From the NCBI GenBank assembly GCA_030123585.1, contig CP126120.1:2915001-2979000 (forward strand): a stretch of 64,000 bases of DNA, written 5' to 3'. The notes under the pieces were generated by a model, which was given only the letters and a program-made list of their open reading frames with translations, was not told the origin of the DNA and did not search any database. Numbering within the stretch: position 1 is the first letter of the stretch; every line of letters begins with the position of its first letter. The translations under genes were made by a program, and so were the position numbers. This DNA is from Rhodanobacteraceae bacterium. Lineage in GTDB: Bacteria; Pseudomonadota; Gammaproteobacteria; Xanthomonadales; Rhodanobacteraceae. This document shows, in pieces, positions 31,236 through 47,904 of the stretch.

Positions 31236-31763
31236 ATGCCGCTCAATCTGGCACAAAAGAAAGAGCTCGTTGCCGAACTGGCCGAAGTCGCGTCGAAGGC
31301 GCACTCGCTGGTCGCCGCGGAGTACGCGGGTCTCACGGTCGAGCAGCTCACCGAGCTGCGCAAGAAGGCACGTACCTCGGGTGTGTTCCTGAAGGTTGCA
31401 AAGAACACCCTGGTGCGGCGCGCGGTGGACGGAACCGAATACGAGTGTGCGAAAGCGCAACTCACCGGTCCATTGCTGTATGCCTTCTCGACCGAGGATC
31501 CGGGTGCCGCCGGGCGTTTGGTCAAGGAGTACGTCAAGACCAACGAAGGCCTGAAGCCCAAGCTGGTCGCGATCGGCGGCAAGGCGTACCCCGCCTCGCA
31601 CGTCGACGTGCTGGCGTCCTTGCCGACCCGCGAGCAGGCGCTGTCGATGCTGCTCAGCGTGCTGGTGCAGCCCGCCACCATGCTGGTGCGCGTGCTGGCC
31701 GAGCCTGCCACCCAGGTCACCCGCGCGATCAACGCGGTGGGCCGGCAGAAGCAGGCCGCGTAA
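31236..31763 (+). CDS. rplJ: 50S ribosomal protein L10
   Basis: A 175-residue stalk base protein ([19 protein letters not shown]..., [11 protein letters not shown]). The C-terminal helix that carries L7/L12 dimers is intact. The start is set by GGAGG just upstream. It follows a recognisable L10 leader. Confidence 0.97.
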   Translation: MPLNLAQKKELVAELAEVASKAHSLVAAEYAGLTVEQLTELRKKARTSGVFLKVAKNTLVRRAVDGTEYECAKAQLTGPLLYAFSTEDPGAAGRLVKEYVKTNEGLKPKLVAIGGKAYPASHVDVLASLPTREQALSMLLSVLVQPATMLVRVLAEPATQVTRAINAVGRQKQAA

Positions 31764-31789
31764 GGTCGGGTTCGCACGAGTGGTACGAC

Positions 31790-31881
31790 GGGAATCGTGA
31801 ATGGTGAATCGTGAATCGTAAAAGGCAACAGCACGCAAGCTCTTGCTCTTCCGATTCCCGATTCCCGAATCTCCATTCCCG
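31790..31881. repeat. Family A palindromic repeat, copy 4 (rplJ-rplL)
   Basis: GGGAATCGTGAATGG... left arm, core CGTAAAAGGCAACAGCACGC, right arm CGATTCCCGATTCCCG then AATCTCCATTCCCG. Confidence 0.85.
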
Positions 31882-31925
31882 GCTTCCCAACAATCAACCT
31901 TTCAACGTTTCAGGAGTCAATCAAC

Positions 31926-32306
31926 ATGTCCCTCAGCAATGAAGACATCATCGAAGCCATCTCGTCCAAGACCCTCGTCGAGGTGATGGAGCTGGTCAAG
32001 GCGATGGAAGAGAAGTTCGGCGTGTCCGCCGCGGCCCCGGTGGCCGTGGCCGCCGCCCCGGCCGCCGGCGGCGGTGCCGCTGCCGCCGAAGAGAAGACCG
32101 AGTTCAACGTCGTGCTGGCAGCAGTCGGCGAAAAGAAGGTCGAAGTGATCAAGGCCGTGCGTGCGATCACCGGTCTGGGCCTGAAAGAGGCCAAGGACCT
32201 GGTGGAAGGCGCACCGCAGACCGTCAAGGAAGGCGCCAGCAAGGAAGACGCCGAGAAGTTCAAGAAGGAACTCGAAGCGGCCGGTGCCAAGGTCGAGTTG
32301 AAATAA
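31926..32306 (+). CDS. rplL: 50S ribosomal protein L7/L12
   Basis: A 126-residue acidic stalk protein. It has an N-terminal dimerisation domain, an Ala/Gly/Pro hinge ([20 protein letters not shown]) and a C-terminal factor-binding domain ([20 protein letters not shown]). It is separated from rplJ by a family A repeat. Confidence 0.98.
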   Translation: MSLSNEDIIEAISSKTLVEVMELVKAMEEKFGVSAAAPVAVAAAPAAGGGAAAAEEKTEFNVVLAAVGEKKVEVIKAVRAITGLGLKEAKDLVEGAPQTVKEGASKEDAEKFKKELEAAGAKVELK

Positions 32307-32321
32307 GTGACGACAGGAGGT

Positions 32322-32417
32322 CGTCACCCCGGACAGCACAGGGATGTGCGTTGATCCGGGGTCCATTTTGAGAATGCAGCAAAATCAAAATGGATCCCGG
32401 CGTTTGCCGGGATGACG
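32322..32417. repeat. Family C palindromic repeat (rplL-rpoB)
   Basis: CGTCACCCCGGAC...GATCCGGGGTCCATTTTG, spacer, CAAAATGGATCCCGG...CCGGGATGACG. Inverted arms CCATTTTGA/TCAAAATGG join the two palindromes. Confidence 0.8.
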
Positions 32418-32471
32418 AAAGCCAAAGGCTGGGGATGAAAATCCCCGGCCTTCGGCCGTTGCAGCAGCACT

Positions 32472-32560
32472 GGAATCGAGAATCGTGAATGGTGAATCGT
32501 TAAAGGCAGAAGCTGAAAAGTCCGCTCTTCCGATTCCCCATTCCCGATTCCCCATTCCCG
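32472..32560. repeat. Family A palindromic repeat, copy 5 (before rpoB)
   Basis: Heptad arms GGAATCGAGAATCGTGAATG... and CGATTCCCCATTCCCG then ATTCCCCATTCCCG with core TTAAAGGCAGAAGC...GCTCTTC. Confidence 0.85.
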
Positions 32561-32702
32561 GTTTTTGATCCGAGTTGTTCACAAGAAGTAGCGGCAGAAG
32601 GCGTGCTGGTGCCGGCAATACCAGCGACTTCCCGGTGACAGCTCCACCCGTTTTCCGGGCCCGCAAGCGGCCCCGTGACCACAGAACGAGGCGGTAGCAT
32701 CC

Positions 32703-35700
32703 ATGACGACCTATTCCTTCACCGAAAAGAAGCGCATCCGCAAGGATTTCGGCAAGCGCCCGCCGGTACTCGGCGTGCCCAACCTGCTGACCATCCAGAC
32801 CGATTCCTACCGCGATTTCCTGCAGGCCGACGTGCCGCCGGGCAAGCGCGAAGACAAGGGCCTGGAGGCCGCGCTGAAATCGGTATTCCCGATCCGCAGC
32901 CACTCCGGCAATGCGGAACTGGAGTTCGTGGACTACCACTTCGGCGAGCCCGCGTTCGACGAACGCGAATGCCGCGTGCGCGGCATGAGCTATGGCGCGC
33001 CGCTGCGCGTCAAGGTGCGTCTGGTCATCTACGACAAGGACAGTCCGGCCTCCAAGAAGGTGCCGAAGCTGGTGAAGGAGCAGGAGGTCTACATGGGCGA
33101 GATTCCGCTCATGACCGAGACCGGCACCTTCATCGTGAACGGCACCGAGCGCGTGATCGTCTCGCAGCTGCACCGTTCGCCCGGCGTGTTCTTCGACCAC
33201 GACAAGGGCAAGCAGCATTCGTCCGGCAAGCTGCTGTTCAACGCGCGCGTGATCCCGTACCGCGGTTCGTGGCTGGACTTCGAATTCGACCCGAAGGAAG
33301 TGCTGTTCACCCGCATCGACCGCCGCCGCAAGCTGCCGGTGACGATCCTGCTGCGCGCGCTGGGGTACACCAACGAGGAGATGCTGGACATCTTCTTCGA
33401 GCACAACGTGTTCCACCTCGGCAAGGAAGGCCACGCGGAACTGGCGCTGGTGCCCGAGCGCCTGCGCGGCGAAACGCTGAACTTCGACCTGGTGGCCGGC
33501 GACAAGGTGCTGGTCGAGAAGGACAAGCGCATCACCGCGCGCCACGTGCGCGAACTCAAGAGCGCCAAGATCACCACGCTGGAAGTGCCCGACGACTACA
33601 TGGTCGGCCGCATCCTTGCGACCGACATCGTCGATGCGAAGACCGGCGAACTGCTGGCCTCGGCCAACGACGAGCTGACCGCCGAGCACATCGCCAAATT
33701 CCGCGCGGCCGGCATCGACACCATCGCGACCCTGTTCGTGAACGATCTCGACCGCGGCCCGTACATTTCCAACACCCTGCGCGCCGATCCGACCCGCACC
33801 CAATTGGAGGCGCTGGTCGAGATCTACCGGATGATGCGTCCGGGCGAGCCGCCCACCAAGGAAGCCGCGCAGAACCTGTTCCACAACCTGTTCTTCACCT
33901 TCGAGCGCTACGATCTTTCGACGGTCGGCCGCATGAAGTTCAACCGCCGCGTCGGCCGCGATTCGGTCACGGGTCCGGCGGTGCTGTACGACCACCGCTA
34001 CTTCTCGTCGCGCAAGGAAGACGACGCGGTCAAGCTGGTGGAAGCGCAGGGCGACACCTCCGACATCCTGGACGTGTTGCGCGTGCTGATCGAGATCAAG
34101 AACGGCCACGGCACCGTGGACGACATCGACCATCTCGGCAACCGCCGCGTGCGCAGCGTCGGCGAGATGGCCGAGAACGCGTTCCGCATCGGCCTGGTGC
34201 GCGTCGAGCGCGCGGTCAAGGAGCGCTTGTCGCTGGCCGAAGCCGACAACCTGGGTCCACAGGATCTGATCAACGCCAAGCCGGTCGCGGCCGCGGTCAA
34301 GGAGTTCTTCGGCTCCTCGCAGTTGTCGCAGTTCATGGACCAGAACAATCCGCTGTCGGAAGTCACCCACAAGCGCCGCGTCTCGGCGCTGGGGCCGGGC
34401 GGCCTGACCCGCGAGCGCGCGGGCTTCGAAGTGCGCGACGTGCATCCGACCCATTACGGCCGCGTCTGCACCATCGAGACGCCGGAAGGTCCGAACATCG
34501 GCCTGATCAATTCGCTGGCCGTGTACGCGCGCACCAACCACTACGGCTTCCTGGAGACGCCGTACCGCAAGGTCGAGAACGGCAAGGTGACCGACAAGGT
34601 CGATTACCTGTCCGCGATCGAGGAAGGCAACTTCGTGATCGCGCAGGCGAACTCGCCGCTCGACAAGCATGGCAAGTTCACCGAGGAATTCGTGTCCTGC
34701 CGTTTCAGGGGCGAGTCCGAATTGCGTCCGGTGTCCGAGATCAACTACATGGACGTGTCGCCGATGCAGACCGTGTCGGTGGCGGCGGCGCTGGTGCCGT
34801 TCCTGGAACACGACGACGCCAACCGCGCGCTGATGGGCGCCAACATGCAGCGTCAGGCCGTGCCGACGCTGCGTTCCGAGAAGCCGCTGGTCGGCACCGG
34901 CATCGAGCGCGCGGTCGCTCGCGATTCCGGCGTCACCATCGCGGCGCGCCGCGGCGGCGTGATCGAACAGGTCGACGCCGCGCGCATCGTGGTGCGCGTC
35001 AACGAAAAGGAAGTCGGCGAGAACGACCCGGGCGTCGACATCTACACGCTCACCAAGTACACGCGTTCCAACCAGAGCACCAACCTCAACCAGCGCCCGC
35101 TGGTGAACGTCGGCGACAAGGTTGCGGTGGGCGACACCCTGGCCGATGGATCCTCGACCGACCTCGGCGAACTGGCGCTGGGCCAGAACATGCTGGTCGC
35201 GTTCATGCCGTGGAACGGCTACAACTTCGAGGACTCGGTGCTGCTGTCCGAGCGCGTGGTGCAGGAAGACCGCTACACCTCGATCCACATCGAGGAGCTG
35301 ACCTGCCAGGCGCGCGACACCAAGCTCGGTCCCGAGGAAATCACCGCCGACATCCCGAACGTGGGCGAGCAGGCGCTGAACCGCCTCGACAAATCCGGCA
35401 TCGTGTACATCGGCGCGGAAGTGAAGGTCGGCGACATCCTGGTGGGCAAGGTCACGCCGAAGGGCGAGTCGCAACTGACGCCGGAAGAGAAACTGCTGCG
35501 CGCGATCTTCGGCGAGAAGGCGTCCGACGTGAAGGACTCGTCGCTGCGCGTGCCGCCGGGCATGGACGGCACCGTGATCGACGTGCAGGTGTTCACGCGT
35601 GACGGCATCGAGAAGGACGAGCGCGCCAAGCAGATCGAGGAAATGGAAATCCAGCGCGTCCGCAAGGACCTGGACGACCAGTTCCGCATCCTGGAAGGCG

Positions 35701-36857
35701 CGATCTACGGTCGTCTGCGTACGCAACTGGTCGGCAAGGTCGCCAACAATGGTCCGCAGGGGCTGAAGAAGAACGCGACGATCACCGACGAATACCTCGA
35801 CGGCCTCAAGAAGGACGAGTGGTTCAAGGTCAATCCGAAGGACGAGGAAACCGCCGAGCTGGTGTCGCGCGCGGCCGAGCAGATCAAGCGCCACAAGGAA
35901 GCCTTCGACAAGCGCTTCCGCGAGAAGCAGGCCAAGATCACCGCGGGCGACGACCTCGCTCCGGGCGTGCTGAAGCAGGTCAAGGTGCACCTCGCCGTCA
36001 AGCGCCGCATCCAGCCGGGCGACAAGATGGCCGGCCGCCACGGCAACAAGGGCGTGGTGTCGATGATCGCGCCGGTCGAGGACATGCCCTACATGGCCGA
36101 CGGCACGCCGATCGACATCGTGCTGAACCCGTTGGGCGTGCCTTCGCGCATGAATATCGGCCAGATCCTGGAAACCCACCTCGGCTGGGCCGCCAAGGGC
36201 CTGGGCGAGAAGATCGGCCGGATGCTGGAAGCCAAGGAGAAGGCCAACAAGGTGCGCGAGTTCCTCAACCGCATCTACAACACCGGCAAGGCCGAGCACC
36301 ATGTCGACCTGGATGCGCTGAAGGATCACGAGATCCTCGATCTCGCGGAGAACCTGAAAGCCGGCGTGCCGATGGCGACGCCGGTGTTCGACGGCGCCGA
36401 CGAGGCCGAGATCAAGGCGATGCTGAAGCTCGCCGAGTTGCCGGAGTCGGGCCAGACCATGCTGTACGACGGCCGCACCGGCGATGCGTTCGACCGCCCG
36501 GTCACGGTGGGCTACATGCATTACCTGAAGCTCAACCACCTGGTCGACGACAAGATGCATGCGCGCTCCACCGGCCCGTACTCGCTGGTCACGCAGCAGC
36601 CGTTGGGCGGCCGCGCGCAGTTCGGCGGCCAGCGCTTCGGCGAAATGGAAGTGTGGGCTCTGGAAGCCTACGGCGCGGCCTACACCCTGCAGGAAATGTT
36701 GACGGTGAAGTCCGACGACGTGCAAGGCCGCAACCAGATGTACAAGTCCATCGTCGATGGCGAACACAAGATGGCGGCGGGTATGCCTGAATCGTTCAAT
36801 GTGCTGGTCAAGGAAATCCGCTCGCTGGCAATCGACATGGAGCTGGAAGAACGTTGA
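32703..36857 (+). CDS. rpoB: DNA-directed RNA polymerase subunit beta
   Basis: A 1384-residue subunit. The rifampicin pocket begins near residue 537 ([17 protein letters not shown], then [13 protein letters not shown]) and keeps the usual Asp, His and Ser of susceptible enzymes. Other family blocks are [13 protein letters not shown], the active-site [13 protein letters not shown] and the C-terminal [20 protein letters not shown]. It is full length for a xanthomonad. It is co-transcribed with rpoC, 99 bp downstream. Confidence 0.99.
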   Translation: MTTYSFTEKKRIRKDFGKRPPVLGVPNLLTIQTDSYRDFLQADVPPGKREDKGLEAALKSVFPIRSHSGNAELEFVDYHFGEPAFDERECRVRGMSYGAPLRVKVRLVIYDKDSPASKKVPKLVKEQEVYMGEIPLMTETGTFIVNGTERVIVSQLHRSPGVFFDHDKGKQHSSGKLLFNARVIPYRGSWLDFEFDPKEVLFTRIDRRRKLPVTILLRALGYTNEEMLDIFFEHNVFHLGKEGHAELALVPERLRGETLNFDLVAGDKVLVEKDKRITARHVRELKSAKITTLEVPDDYMVGRILATDIVDAKTGELLASANDELTAEHIAKFRAAGIDTIATLFVNDLDRGPYISNTLRADPTRTQLEALVEIYRMMRPGEPPTKEAAQNLFHNLFFTFERYDLSTVGRMKFNRRVGRDSVTGPAVLYDHRYFSSRKEDDAVKLVEAQGDTSDILDVLRVLIEIKNGHGTVDDIDHLGNRRVRSVGEMAENAFRIGLVRVERAVKERLSLAEADNLGPQDLINAKPVAAAVKEFFGSSQLSQFMDQNNPLSEVTHKRRVSALGPGGLTRERAGFEVRDVHPTHYGRVCTIETPEGPNIGLINSLAVYARTNHYGFLETPYRKVENGKVTDKVDYLSAIEEGNFVIAQANSPLDKHGKFTEEFVSCRFRGESELRPVSEINYMDVSPMQTVSVAAALVPFLEHDDANRALMGANMQRQAVPTLRSEKPLVGTGIERAVARDSGVTIAARRGGVIEQVDAARIVVRVNEKEVGENDPGVDIYTLTKYTRSNQSTNLNQRPLVNVGDKVAVGDTLADGSSTDLGELALGQNMLVAFMPWNGYNFEDSVLLSERVVQEDRYTSIHIEELTCQARDTKLGPEEITADIPNVGEQALNRLDKSGIVYIGAEVKVGDILVGKVTPKGESQLTPEEKLLRAIFGEKASDVKDSSLRVPPGMDGTVIDVQVFTRDGIEKDERAKQIEEMEIQRVRKDLDDQFRILEGAIYGRLRTQLVGKVANNGPQGLKKNATITDEYLDGLKKDEWFKVNPKDEETAELVSRAAEQIKRHKEAFDKRFREKQAKITAGDDLAPGVLKQVKVHLAVKRRIQPGDKMAGRHGNKGVVSMIAPVEDMPYMADGTPIDIVLNPLGVPSRMNIGQILETHLGWAAKGLGEKIGRMLEAKEKANKVREFLNRIYNTGKAEHHVDLDALKDHEILDLAENLKAGVPMATPVFDGADEAEIKAMLKLAELPESGQTMLYDGRTGDAFDRPVTVGYMHYLKLNHLVDDKMHARSTGPYSLVTQQPLGGRAQFGGQRFGEMEVWALEAYGAAYTLQEMLTVKSDDVQGRNQMYKSIVDGEHKMAAGMPESFNVLVKEIRSLAIDMELEER

Positions 36858-36956
36858 CGCGGTATCGAAACGGGCGCGCGGCAATCGCGTTCCCGTTCCG
36901 TCATCCGATCTCCCGCTTTTCCATCCGACACAATTTCTCCGTAATGGAGTGAAGCA

Positions 36957-41174
<4,218 letters not shown>

Positions 41175-41274
41175 TGATGACCATGCCGCGCGCCTGACGC
41201 GCGCGGTTCCATCGAAATGAGGCGCACGGAAGCGCTTCGTATTCGGGAGCAGGACGCTGCGACGGCGCGAAGGC

Positions 41275-41304
41275 TTGTCCTGCTTCGCGATTCCGTGTTA
41301 AAAT
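41275..41304 (+). promoter_or_regulatory. Candidate promoter of the str operon
   Basis: TTGTCC (41275-41280), an 18-base spacer and TAAAAT (41299-41304). It lies about 80 bases before rpsL. The predicted transcript would start right at the hairpin 41315-41338. Confidence 0.5.
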
Positions 41305-41314
41305 TCCGCTTCTG

Positions 41315-41346
41315 GGCAGACCGGATTACCGGTCTGCCTTTGGTTT
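41315..41346 (+). terminator. Terminator-like hairpin in the rpsL leader
   Basis: GGCAGACCGG, loop ATTA, CCGGTCTGCC: a perfect 10-bp stem, followed by TTTGGTTTTT. It has the form of a rho-independent terminator. It may end the rpoBC transcript, act as an attenuator for the str operon, or both, because a promoter candidate lies just upstream. Confidence 0.65.
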
Positions 41347-41382
41347 TTCGAAGGACCTCCGTTTTTTTCTGGATACCGGTAA

Positions 41383-41757
41383 ATGGCAACTGTCAACCAG
41401 TTGGTGCGCCGACCGCGCAGCCCGAAAACCTACAAGAGTGCATCGCCTGCCCTGCAGAACTGTCCGCAGCGTCGTGGCGTGTGCACCCGCGTCTACACCA
41501 CCACGCCGAAGAAGCCGAACTCGGCAATGCGCAAGGTGGCCAAGGTGCGCCTGACCAACGGCTACGAGGTCATCAGCTACATCGGCGGCGAAGGCCACAA
41601 CCTGCAGGAGCACTCGGTGGTGCTGATCCGCGGCGGCCGCGTCAAGGACCTGCCGGGCGTGCGCTACCACACCGTGCGCGGCTCGCTGGATTGCGCCGGC
41701 ATCGCCAAGCGCCGCAAGTCGCGTTCCAAGTACGGCGCCAAGCGCCCGAAGGCTTGA
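41383..41757 (+). CDS. rpsL: 30S ribosomal protein S12
   Basis: A 124-residue decoding-centre protein. Lys43 in [18 protein letters not shown] and the [13 protein letters not shown] loop are wild type, so no streptomycin-resistance change is visible. It is the first gene of the str operon rpsL-rpsG-fusA-tuf. Confidence 0.98.
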   Translation: MATVNQLVRRPRSPKTYKSASPALQNCPQRRGVCTRVYTTTPKKPNSAMRKVAKVRLTNGYEVISYIGGEGHNLQEHSVVLIRGGRVKDLPGVRYHTVRGSLDCAGIAKRRKSRSKYGAKRPKA

Positions 41758-41783
41758 TGTGCAGGAGCGGCGGAAGCCGCGAC
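41758..41783. repeat. Family B repeat, half element
   Basis: TGTGCAGGAGCGGCGGAAGC then CGCGAC, the left half of the TGTAGGAGC element found whole at 46243 and 53478. No right half follows. It directly abuts the rpsL stop codon. Confidence 0.65.
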
Positions 41784-41812
41784 CAAATCGAACACGTTTT
41801 CAGGTAACCACA

Positions 41813-42280
41813 ATGTCACGCAAAGGTTCCCATCCCGCCCGCGTCATCCTGCCGGACCCCAAGCACGGCAGCGAGTTGATTGCGCGCTTCATCAACATGG
41901 TGATGCAGAGCGGCAAGAAGTCGGTCGCCGAGGGCATCGTCTACGGCGCGCTCGATCAGATCGGCCAGAAGAACCCGGAGCCCGTCGCGCTGGTCGAAAA
42001 GGCGCTGAACAACGTCGCGCCCGCGGTCGAGGTGAAGTCGCGGCGCGTCGGCGGCGCCACCTACCAGGTGCCGGTCGAAGTGCGCGCCTCGCGCCGCACC
42101 GCGCTGGCGATGCGCTGGACCATCGAGGCGGCGCGCAAACGCGGCGAGAACTCGATGCCGCGCAAGCTGGCCGCCGAGCTGCTGGACGCTTCGGAGAACC
42201 GTGGCGGCGCGGTGAAGAAGCGCGAGGAAACCCACCGCATGGCGGAAGCCAACAAGGCCTTCTCGCACTATCGCTGGTAA
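41813..42280 (+). CDS. rpsG: 30S ribosomal protein S7
   Basis: A 155-residue 16S rRNA-binding protein ([20 protein letters not shown]..., [20 protein letters not shown]). It probably represses the str operon by translational feedback, as in E. coli. The open frame upstream of this ATG is repeat DNA. Confidence 0.98.
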   Translation: MSRKGSHPARVILPDPKHGSELIARFINMVMQSGKKSVAEGIVYGALDQIGQKNPEPVALVEKALNNVAPAVEVKSRRVGGATYQVPVEVRASRRTALAMRWTIEAARKRGENSMPRKLAAELLDASENRGGAVKKREETHRMAEANKAFSHYRW

Positions 42281-42343
42281 TGAAGTTGGGCGCGCCCGTA
42301 ACGGGTGCGCTGAAAGTCAGTTCTTTGAATTGTTGAGTCGATC

Positions 42344-44434
42344 ATGGCACGCACCACACCCATCGAGCGCTATCGGAACTTCGGCATCATGGCCCACATC
42401 GATGCCGGCAAGACCACGACCACCGAGCGCATCCTCTTCTACACCGGCGTCAATCACAAGATTGGCGAGGTGCACGATGGTGCGGCCACGATGGATTGGA
42501 TGGAGCAGGAACAGGAGCGCGGCATCACCATCACGTCCGCGGCGACCACCTGCTTCTGGGAGGGCATGGACCATTCCCTTCCGAAGCACCGTTTCAACAT
42601 CATCGACACCCCCGGACACGTCGACTTCACGATCGAGGTGGAGCGTTCGCTGCGCGTGCTCGACGGCGCGGTGTTCGTGCTGTGCTCGGTCGGCGGCGTA
42701 CAGCCGCAGTCGGAAACCGTGTGGCGCCAGGCCAACAAGTACGGCGTGCCGCGGCTCGCGTTCGTCAACAAGATGGACCGCACCGGCGCCAATTTCGACA
42801 AGGTGGTCGGCCAGATGAAGTCGCGCCTCGGCGCGCACCCCGTCCCGATGCAGGTGCCGATCGGCGCCGAAGACAACTTCGAGGGCGTGGTCGACCTCGT
42901 CAAGATGAAGGCGATCTACTGGGACGCCGAATCGCAGGGCACCAAGTTCGAGTACCGCGACGTCCCCGCCGAGCTGGTCGAGACGGCGAAGAAGGCGCGC
43001 GAGCACATGGTGGAATCGGCTGCGGAAACCTCCGAAGAGCTGATGAACAAGTACCTCGAAGAGGGCGACCTTTCCGAGGAAGACATCATCGCGGGCATCC
43101 GCGCGGGCACGCTCGCCACCCAGCTTGTACCTGTGTTCTGCGGCACCGCGTTCAAGAACAAGGGCGTGCAGGCGATGCTGGATGCGGTGATCCAGTTGCT
43201 GCCGTCGCCTGCGGATCGTCCGCCGGTCAAGGGCATCGACGAGAGCGAACACGAAGCGACCCGCAAGGCCGCCGACGACCAGCCGTTTTCGGCGCTGGCG
43301 TTCAAGATCATGACCGATCCGTTCGTCGGCTCGCTCACGTTCTTCCGCGTGTATTCCGGCACGCTCGCTTCCGGCGACCAGGTGTACAACCCGGTCAAGT
43401 CGAGGAAAGAGCGCATCGGCCGCATCCTGCAGATGCACTCCAACGACCGCAAGGAAATCAAGGAAGTCTGCGCGGGCGACATCGCTGCGGCGGTGGGCCT
43501 GAAGGATGTCACCACCGGCGATACCCTGTGCGCGGCCGACCACGTGATCACGCTGGAACGCATGACCTTCCCGGATCCGGTGATCGCGATGGCGGTCGAG
43601 CCGAAGACCAAATCGGACCAGGAAAAGATGGGCATGGCACTGTCGCGCCTCGCGCAGGAGGATCCGTCCTTCCGCGTGCGCACCGACGAGGAATCCGGCC
43701 AGACCATCATCGCCGGCATGGGCGAGCTGCACCTCGACATCATCGTCGACCGCATGCGCCGCGAGTTCAACGTCGAAGCCAACGTCGGCAAGCCGCAGGT
43801 CGCCTACCGCGAAACCATCCGCAAGGCGGTCAAGCAGGAAGGCAAGTTCGTGCGCCAGTCCGGCGGCAAGGGCCAGTACGGCCACGTCGTGCTGGAGATC
43901 GAGCCGCAGGAACGCGGCAAGGGCTACGCGTTCGAAAACGGCATCGTCGGCGGCGTGATTCCGAAGGAATACATCCCCGCGGTCGACAAGGGCATCCAGG
44001 AAGCGGTCGCCAATGGCGTGCTGGCCGGGTTCCCGATCGTCGACGTCAAGGTGCGCCTGATCGACGGTTCGTACCACGAAGTCGACTCGTCGGAAATGGC
44101 GTTCAAGATCGCGGGCTCGATGGGCTTCAAGGAAGGCTTCCACAAGGCCGACCCGGTGCTGCTCGAACCGATCATGAAGGTCGAAGTCGTGACGCCCGAG
44201 GATTACATGGGCGACGTGATGGGCGACCTATCGCGCCGGCGCGGCATCCTGCAGGGCCAGGACGACACGCCTTCGGGCAAGACCATCGACGCGATGGTGC
44301 CGCTGGGCGAAATGTTCGGCTACGCGACCACGCTACGTTCGATGAGCCAGGGCCGCGCCACCTTCACGATGGAGTTCGACCACTACGCCGAGGCACCGGC
44401 CAACATCGCCGAAGCGATCATCAAGAAGAGCTGA
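42344..44434 (+). CDS. fusA: Elongation factor G
   Basis: A 696-residue translocase GTPase. G1 [14 protein letters not shown], the switch segment [21 protein letters not shown] and [10 protein letters not shown] are present. Domains II-V are complete ([16 protein letters not shown] near the C-terminus). Confidence 0.98.
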   Translation: MARTTPIERYRNFGIMAHIDAGKTTTTERILFYTGVNHKIGEVHDGAATMDWMEQEQERGITITSAATTCFWEGMDHSLPKHRFNIIDTPGHVDFTIEVERSLRVLDGAVFVLCSVGGVQPQSETVWRQANKYGVPRLAFVNKMDRTGANFDKVVGQMKSRLGAHPVPMQVPIGAEDNFEGVVDLVKMKAIYWDAESQGTKFEYRDVPAELVETAKKAREHMVESAAETSEELMNKYLEEGDLSEEDIIAGIRAGTLATQLVPVFCGTAFKNKGVQAMLDAVIQLLPSPADRPPVKGIDESEHEATRKAADDQPFSALAFKIMTDPFVGSLTFFRVYSGTLASGDQVYNPVKSRKERIGRILQMHSNDRKEIKEVCAGDIAAAVGLKDVTTGDTLCAADHVITLERMTFPDPVIAMAVEPKTKSDQEKMGMALSRLAQEDPSFRVRTDEESGQTIIAGMGELHLDIIVDRMRREFNVEANVGKPQVAYRETIRKAVKQEGKFVRQSGGKGQYGHVVLEIEPQERGKGYAFENGIVGGVIPKEYIPAVDKGIQEAVANGVLAGFPIVDVKVRLIDGSYHEVDSSEMAFKIAGSMGFKEGFHKADPVLLEPIMKVEVVTPEDYMGDVMGDLSRRRGILQGQDDTPSGKTIDAMVPLGEMFGYATTLRSMSQGRATFTMEFDHYAEAPANIAEAIIKKS

Positions 44435-44442
44435 GAAGAGCC

Positions 44443-44519
44443 GGGAATCGTGAATCGGGAATCGTAAAAGCCAAAGCTCGCACGCTGTTGCTGTAACGAT
44501 TCCCGATTCACGATTCCCG
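44443..44519. repeat. Family A palindromic repeat, copy 6 (before tuf2)
   Basis: GGGAATCGTGAATCGGGAATC left arm in two parts, core TAAAAGCCAAAGCTCGCACG, right arm CGATTCCCGATTCACGATTC. From the core to the tuf start codon it is identical to the region before tuf1. Confidence 0.85.
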
Positions 44520-44591
44520 AACACAGGATTCATCGAAGCCGCAAAACTCAACCGACTCAAGACACGCAGATAGCAGAAAGGTACGAACGTC

Positions 44592-45779
<1,188 letters not shown>

Positions 45780-45782
<3 letters not shown>

Positions 45783-45828
45783 GAGCGACGGAAGTCGCGA
45801 CACGGTCGGGCCTTCCGGCCCTCCTACA
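45780..45828. repeat. Family B repeat (after tuf2)
   Basis: TAGGAGCGACGGAAGTCGCG ... GTCGGGCCTTCCGGCCCTCC then TACA. Outer ends TAGGAG and CTCCTA are inverted. The first three bases serve as the tuf2 stop. A further hairpin ATGCGACC/GGTCGCAT follows at about 45838-45857. Confidence 0.8.
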
Positions 45829-45930
45829 CCGCCGATCATGCGACCTCGCGGTCGCATAACGCCGGGAAGAGCAGAAAAGCGAAAGGCAAACAGCGAAAGC
45901 TGACAACGTTCTTTATACGAGCACACGAAC

Positions 45931-46242
45931 ATGGCAACCCAGAACATCCGCATCCGGCTGAAGGCCTACGACCATCGCCTGATCGACAAGTCGGCCAGCG
46001 AGATCGTGGAAACGGCCAAGCGCACGGGCGCGCAGGTGCGCGGTCCGATTCCGCTGCCGACCAAGATCGAGCGCTACACGATCCTGGTGTCGCCGCACGT
46101 GGACAAGGACGCGCGCGACCAGTACGAGACGCGCACCCACAAGCGCGTGCTGGACATCGTCGATCCGAACGACAAGACCGTGGATGCGCTGATGAAGCTC
46201 GACCTCGCCGCTGGCGTGGACGTACAGATCAAATTGGGTTGA
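45931..46242 (+). CDS. rpsJ: 30S ribosomal protein S10
   Basis: A 103-residue protein ([19 protein letters not shown]..., [19 protein letters not shown]). It heads the S10 operon and also serves as NusE with NusB/NusG in antitermination. Confidence 0.98.
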   Translation: MATQNIRIRLKAYDHRLIDKSASEIVETAKRTGAQVRGPIPLPTKIERYTILVSPHVDKDARDQYETRTHKRVLDIVDPNDKTVDALMKLDLAAGVDVQIKLG

Positions 46243-46294
46243 TGTAGGAGCGGTGGAAGCCGCGACATGAATCGGGCCTCCCGGCCCTCCTACA
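46243..46294. repeat. Family B repeat (rpsJ-rplC)
   Basis: TGTAGGAGCGGTGGAAGCCG CGAC ... GGGCCTCCCGGCCCTCCTAC A. A full element between two genes of the S10 operon. Confidence 0.8.
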
Positions 46295-46317
46295 AAGGCA
46301 ATCGCAGGAACACGAAG

Positions 46318-46959
46318 ATGAGCATCGGACTGGTTGGAAAGAAATGCGGCATGAGCCGGGTCTTCACCGAAGACGGCCGCTCGGTGCCGGTCACCTTGAT
46401 CGAAGCGACGCCGAACCGCGTCACCCAGGTCAAGACCGCCGACAACGACGGTTACGTCGCGGTGCAGGTCACCGCGGGCGCCAAGCGTGCATCCCTGCTG
46501 GCCAAGCCGGCCAAGGGCCACTTCGCCAAGGCGAAGGTGGAACCGGGCCGCGGGCTGTGGGAATTCCGCCTCGACGACAAGGACGCCGGCAAGTATGCGG
46601 TCGGCGCCGAGATCAAGGTGGACGACGTGTTCAAGGTCGGCCAGATCGTGGACGTCGCGGGCGTGTCCAAGGGCAAGGGCTTCCAGGGCACCATCAAGCG
46701 CCATCACTTCACGATGGGCGACGCGACGCACGGCAACTCGCTGTCGCATCGCGCGCCGGGTTCGATCGGCCAGCGCCAGACGCCGGGCCGCGTGTTCCCG
46801 GGCAAGAAGATGGCCGGCCAGATGGGCAACGTGAATCGTTCGGCGATGAATCTCGAAGTGGTCAGCGTGGACGCCGAGCGTCACCTGATCGCGGTCAAGG
46901 GCGCGGTGCCCGGTGCCACCGGCGGCGACGTGATCGTGCGCCCGGCGGCCAAGGCGTGA
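46318..46959 (+). CDS. rplC: 50S ribosomal protein L3
   Basis: A 213-residue protein near the peptidyl-transferase centre ([59 protein letters not shown]). The Met at 46318 starts the family N-terminus; upstream codons are repeat-derived. Confidence 0.98.
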   Translation: MSIGLVGKKCGMSRVFTEDGRSVPVTLIEATPNRVTQVKTADNDGYVAVQVTAGAKRASLLAKPAKGHFAKAKVEPGRGLWEFRLDDKDAGKYAVGAEIKVDDVFKVGQIVDVAGVSKGKGFQGTIKRHHFTMGDATHGNSLSHRAPGSIGQRQTPGRVFPGKKMAGQMGNVNRSAMNLEVVSVDAERHLIAVKGAVPGATGGDVIVRPAAKA

Positions 46960-46970
46960 GGAGCGAAGTC

Positions 46971-47576
46971 ATGGAACTCAATGTGATCGGCGCCAAGCCC
47001 GTGCAGGTGTCCGAAGCGATCTTCGGCGCCGCGTTCCGCGAGGACCTGGTGCACCAGGTGGTGGTCGCGTACCGCAATGCGGGCCGCGCCGGCACCAAGG
47101 CGCAGCTGAACCACACGCGCGTCTCGGGCACCACCAAGAAGTTCAAGAAGCAGAAGGGCGGCGGTGCCCGACACGGCGACTACCGTGCGCCTATCTTCGT
47201 CGGCGGTGCCCGCGCGTTCGCGGCGCAGCCGCGCGACTTTGCGCAGAAGGTCAACCGCAAGATGTACCGTGGCGCACTGTGCTCGATGCTGGCCGAACTG
47301 AATCGGCAGGGCCGCCTGAAAGTGGTTCCGGAATTCGCGGTCGATGCACCCAGGACCAAGGCGCTGGCCGGCAAGCTCGACGGGATCGAGGCCAAGGGCC
47401 GCACCCTGATCGTGACCCCCGCGGTGGACGAGAAGCTGTACCTCGCCGCGCGCAACAACCCCAACATCATCGACGTCATCGATGTCGACGGCATCAACCC
47501 GGTCGCGCTGGCCGCGGCCGACCATGTCGTCATCACGGTGGACGCGGTGAAGAAGGTCGAGGAGTGGCTGGCATGA
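46971..47576 (+). CDS. rplD: 50S ribosomal protein L4
   Basis: A 201-residue protein with the extended exit-tunnel loop ([20 protein letters not shown]...[17 protein letters not shown]). In E. coli it represses its own operon. It ends in an ATGA overlap with rplW. Confidence 0.98.
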   Translation: MELNVIGAKPVQVSEAIFGAAFREDLVHQVVVAYRNAGRAGTKAQLNHTRVSGTTKKFKKQKGGGARHGDYRAPIFVGGARAFAAQPRDFAQKVNRKMYRGALCSMLAELNRQGRLKVVPEFAVDAPRTKALAGKLDGIEAKGRTLIVTPAVDEKLYLAARNNPNIIDVIDVDGINPVALAAADHVVITVDAVKKVEEWLA

Positions 47577-47884
47577 GCGGCGATCCGGCTTTGAATCAAC
47601 GTGTCCTGTCGGTGCTGCATGCGCCGCACGTTTCGGAAAAGAGCACCCGCCTTTCCGAGCACAACCAGTACGTATTCGCGGTGGCGCCCGACGCCACCAA
47701 GGCCGATGTCAAGTCCGCGGTCGAACAGATGTTCGACGTGAGCGTGGTGTCGGTGAACATGGCCAACATCAAGGGCAAGCTGAAGATGTTCCGCTTCCGC
47801 CCGGGTCGCAAGGCCAGTGTCCGCAAGGCGTACGTGCGTCTGGCCGAAGGCCAGAGCATCGACGTCGCCGCGGGCAAGGCCTGA
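47573..47884 (+). CDS. rplW: 50S ribosomal protein L23
   Basis: A 103-residue exit-site protein that docks trigger factor and SRP ([34 protein letters not shown]). The start overlaps rplD by 4 bases. Confidence 0.97.
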   Translation: MSGDPALNQRVLSVLHAPHVSEKSTRLSEHNQYVFAVAPDATKADVKSAVEQMFDVSVVSVNMANIKGKLKMFRFRPGRKASVRKAYVRLAEGQSIDVAAGKA

Positions 47885-47904
47885 ACCAACGAGGTGCAAT
47901 CGAG

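Larger units (their letters stand above)
32307..32702. other. rplL-rpoB intergenic region
   Basis: No gene is supported. It is largely filled by a family C repeat (32322-32417) and a family A repeat (32472-32560). Both would form strong RNA hairpins in the read-through transcript. In E. coli this gap carries an attenuator and an RNase III site; the repeats occupy that place here. Confidence 0.75.

Noticed and set aside
45838..45857. Hairpin ATGCGACC/GGTCGCAT as a terminator after tuf2
   Set aside because: No U-run follows, and the S10 operon begins 75 bp further on. It is more likely part of a repeat or an operator-like palindrome.
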